Positions 62,665 to 64,000 of a stretch of DNA of 64,000 bases are shown here, one piece after another. The stretch's first letter is position 1. Every line of letters begins with the position of its first letter. The position numbers were made by a program, and so were the translations under genes. This stretch comes from Stenomitos frigidus_A (GTDB lineage: Bacteria > Cyanobacteriota > Cyanobacteriia > Leptolyngbyales > Leptolyngbyaceae): NCBI RefSeq assembly GCF_963877135.1, contig NZ_CAWNSW010000092.1, positions 1 through 64,000 on the forward strand, in the 5' to 3' direction. A model generated the notes under the pieces. That model saw only the letters and a program-made list of their open reading frames with translations, made no database searches and had not been told where the DNA came from.

Positions 62665-63807
62665 TTAGCTGCTAGTCAACTGAGTCCAATATTTTTCATA
62701 CAGTGCTGCGATCGGCTCCTTCAGAGGCATTAATCCTTCACACTTAGTGAGCAAGCTTTCTGGCGGAAACAGAATCTCGTTATCGCGCAGTGGAGCAGGC
62801 AACTGATCATGAGCCGATTGATTTGGGGGTGCAAAGTTGAGCCGTTCGGTCATCTGAACAGCAACAGACGGTTGCAGAACGTAGTTGATCCAGGCATAGG
62901 CCACATCGGGGTTGGGGGCACTTCTGGGAATCACCATTGTGTCGCTCCAGAGCGAGGTGCCACTGCTAGGAATCGCATACTTCAAAGCGGGATTGGCGCG
63001 CGTAACAGCCATAGCATCTGCTGAGTAGCCCATCGCCAGCAGCAAATCACCAGCAATGAGTTGATCGCGCCATGCATCGGTGGTGAACGACGCGATCGCG
63101 GGTTTCAAAAGTGTGAGTTTGTCGTATGCCTGCTTAATTTCTTGAGGATTGCTGGAATTATAGGAGTAGCCGAGCGATCGCAACGTTGCACCCATCACCT
63201 CTCGCGTATCGTTAATCAGCGTCATCCGGCGCGACAAGGTTTGCTGATGTGTCCATAAATAGCTCCAGTCGGTTGGTGCCGGGTTGAGTTTTGCACTGTT
63301 GTAGATAAGGCCTGTTGTGCCCCAGCTAATCGGCACATGATAACGATTGCCTGGGTCATAAGCTGATGACTGAAACTTAGGCAGAATGTTCTCTAAACCC
63401 TGGATACGGCTCAGGTCAAGCTGTTGCAGCAGCTTGAGTTCGATCATCTTTGCCACTGTATAGTCTGACGGATAGATGATGCTGTAAGCCGCGCCCTTGC
63501 CTGCCTGAAACGCCGCCAGCATGGTTTCATTGGAGTCGAACGTATCGGCGACAACCGTTACACCTGTCTGTGCCTTAAACCCTTCTAACAGGGCATCGTC
63601 GATATAGCTTGACCAGGTATAGATGTGTAACTCGTTCGTTGCTTGAGCCTTTGTCTCCGAAGGACGGACCTCTGCCAGCGTCCAGCCACAGCTCGAAAGA
63701 GTCAGCCCAGACAAAACCCCAGTCGCTCCTTGCAAAAACTCTCGCCGCGTCGGGTTAGCTCTGGCGGGGGATGAGGAGGAAGTAGGAGTAGGGAGAGGGT
63801 GACACAC
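62665..63807 (-). CDS. potD: Spermidine/putrescine-binding protein (PotD type)
   Basis: The 380-residue solute-binding protein has twin arginines (TRREFLQGA, 20-28) suggesting Tat export, and a nearby SSC that could be a lipobox (C at about 40). The mature domain starts NELHIYTWSSYIDDALLEGF, typical of PotD. It delivers polyamines to PotB/PotC. The start is a GTG at 63807 with no strong ribosome site, so a start slightly downstream is possible. It is preceded by potA and repeats. Confidence 0.92.
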   Translation of the reverse strand: MCHPLPTPTSSSSPARANPTRREFLQGATGVLSGLTLSSCGWTLAEVRPSETKAQATNELHIYTWSSYIDDALLEGFKAQTGVTVVADTFDSNETMLAAFQAGKGAAYSIIYPSDYTVAKMIELKLLQQLDLSRIQGLENILPKFQSSAYDPGNRYHVPISWGTTGLIYNSAKLNPAPTDWSYLWTHQQTLSRRMTLINDTREVMGATLRSLGYSYNSSNPQEIKQAYDKLTLLKPAIASFTTDAWRDQLIAGDLLLAMGYSADAMAVTRANPALKYAIPSSGTSLWSDTMVIPRSAPNPDVAYAWINYVLQPSVAVQMTERLNFAPPNQSAHDQLPAPLRDNEILFPPESLLTKCEGLMPLKEPIAALYEKYWTQLTSS

Positions 63808-63832
63808 GATGGGAAGAGGGGAAGCAGAGGGT

Positions 63833-63852
63833 GAGTTTTGAGTTTTGAGTTC
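63833..63852. repeat. GAGTTTT units between potA and potD
   Basis: Two perfect GAGTTTT units plus GAGTTC (63833-63852) lie in the gap between potA and potD, the third place in the cluster with this repeat. Confidence 0.8.
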
Positions 63853-63879
63853 AGCCTTTAACCTTTCTAACGACTGCCC

Positions 63880-64000
63880 CTAACTCACTGTTGGAATGGC
63901 GAGACAATCGCTCGGTGCCCACTGAACATAAATGGGTGTATCGGCACTGGGGAGTTCGCCGATCGTGCTCGGCTGCATGACGGTGAGGCGATCGCCTGAA
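63880..64000 (-). CDS. potA: Polyamine ABC transporter ATPase, C-terminal part (PotA)
   Basis: This is partial at the window end; only the last about 40 codons are present. They read GDRLTVMQPSTIGELPSAD, then TPIYVQWAPSDCLAIPTVS and a stop at 63882-63880. The segment fits the regulatory C-terminal TOBE domain of PotA-type ATPases. The assignment rests on these residues and on potD-potB-potC following. The ATPase domain lies outside the window. Confidence 0.85.
   Translation of the reverse strand, partial: SGDRLTVMQPSTIGELPSADTPIYVQWAPSDCLAIPTVS

Overview
The window is a stretch of cyanobacterial chromosome. The octamer GCGATCGC (HIP1) and its core occur throughout. Several genes belong to cyanobacterial families: SLH-domain iron-uptake-type porins, CyanoP (PsbP-like), an acyl-lipid desaturase of the DesA type, the RRM-protein/rpsU pair, the DUF3038/DUF4335 pair, TIGR04376 and a DUF4912 protein. 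Gene density, a base composition near 50% G+C and abundant 7-nt tandem repeats fit a filamentous, Leptolyngbya-like lineage. That assignment is inference only.

Layout. At 1-1.3 kb a truncated tyrosine integrase sits next to tRNA-Pro(GGG), the relic of an integrative element. At 1.3-3.5 kb a minus-strand cluster runs Rrf2 regulator - cysK - J-domain protein. At 3.8-10.1 kb there are three tandem paralogous SLH/OprB porins, each followed by a hairpin terminator. At 10.4-17 kb, all on the minus strand, come an amidase, a GT4 glycosyltransferase, an MFS transporter, recO, deoC and a MAPEG protein. At 17.3-21.1 kb a proline-rich membrane protein converges on a large CHAT-TPR protein. At 21.7-25.1 kb are a thioredoxin-like protein, a 76-aa protein coupled to a membrane subtilase, and a DUF2993/LmeA-like protein. 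At 25.6-31 kb are a DUF4912 protein, an alpha/beta hydrolase, an ECF sigma/anti-sigma pair and a Ser/Thr kinase. At 31.2-38.9 kb are maf and psbP-like genes, DUF3038/DUF4335, fmt, desA, a lipoprotein and a zinc-ribbon membrane protein. At 38.9-46 kb are two orphan membrane-anchored proteins, cdsA, cbiT, a PLP decarboxylase and a proline-rich mini-protein. At 46-60.6 kb are ychF, a REC-GGDEF-EAL protein, mutS, a GspC/PilP-like protein, TIGR04376, a pilin-like protein, ligA, two cyanobacterial hypotheticals, an RRM protein and rpsU. At 60.7-64 kb is a polyamine ABC transporter (potA-D-B-C order, minus strand), with potA cut by the window end.

Functionally this is mostly core cyanobacterial genome (DNA repair, translation, lipid synthesis, photosynthesis, transport) rather than a defence or mobile island. 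The most unusual signal is a family of 7-nt tandem repeats (GAGTTTT, GCTGACG, GCTGAAG and variants) that lies between genes and has also entered reading frames. mutS carries two insertions, one of them a tract of eight perfect GAGTTTT units just before its ATPase domain. ligA and a PLP decarboxylase carry similar inserts. The mutS tract could act as a slippage (phase-variation) switch on mismatch repair. I found no CRISPR array, no complete insertion sequence and only one tRNA.
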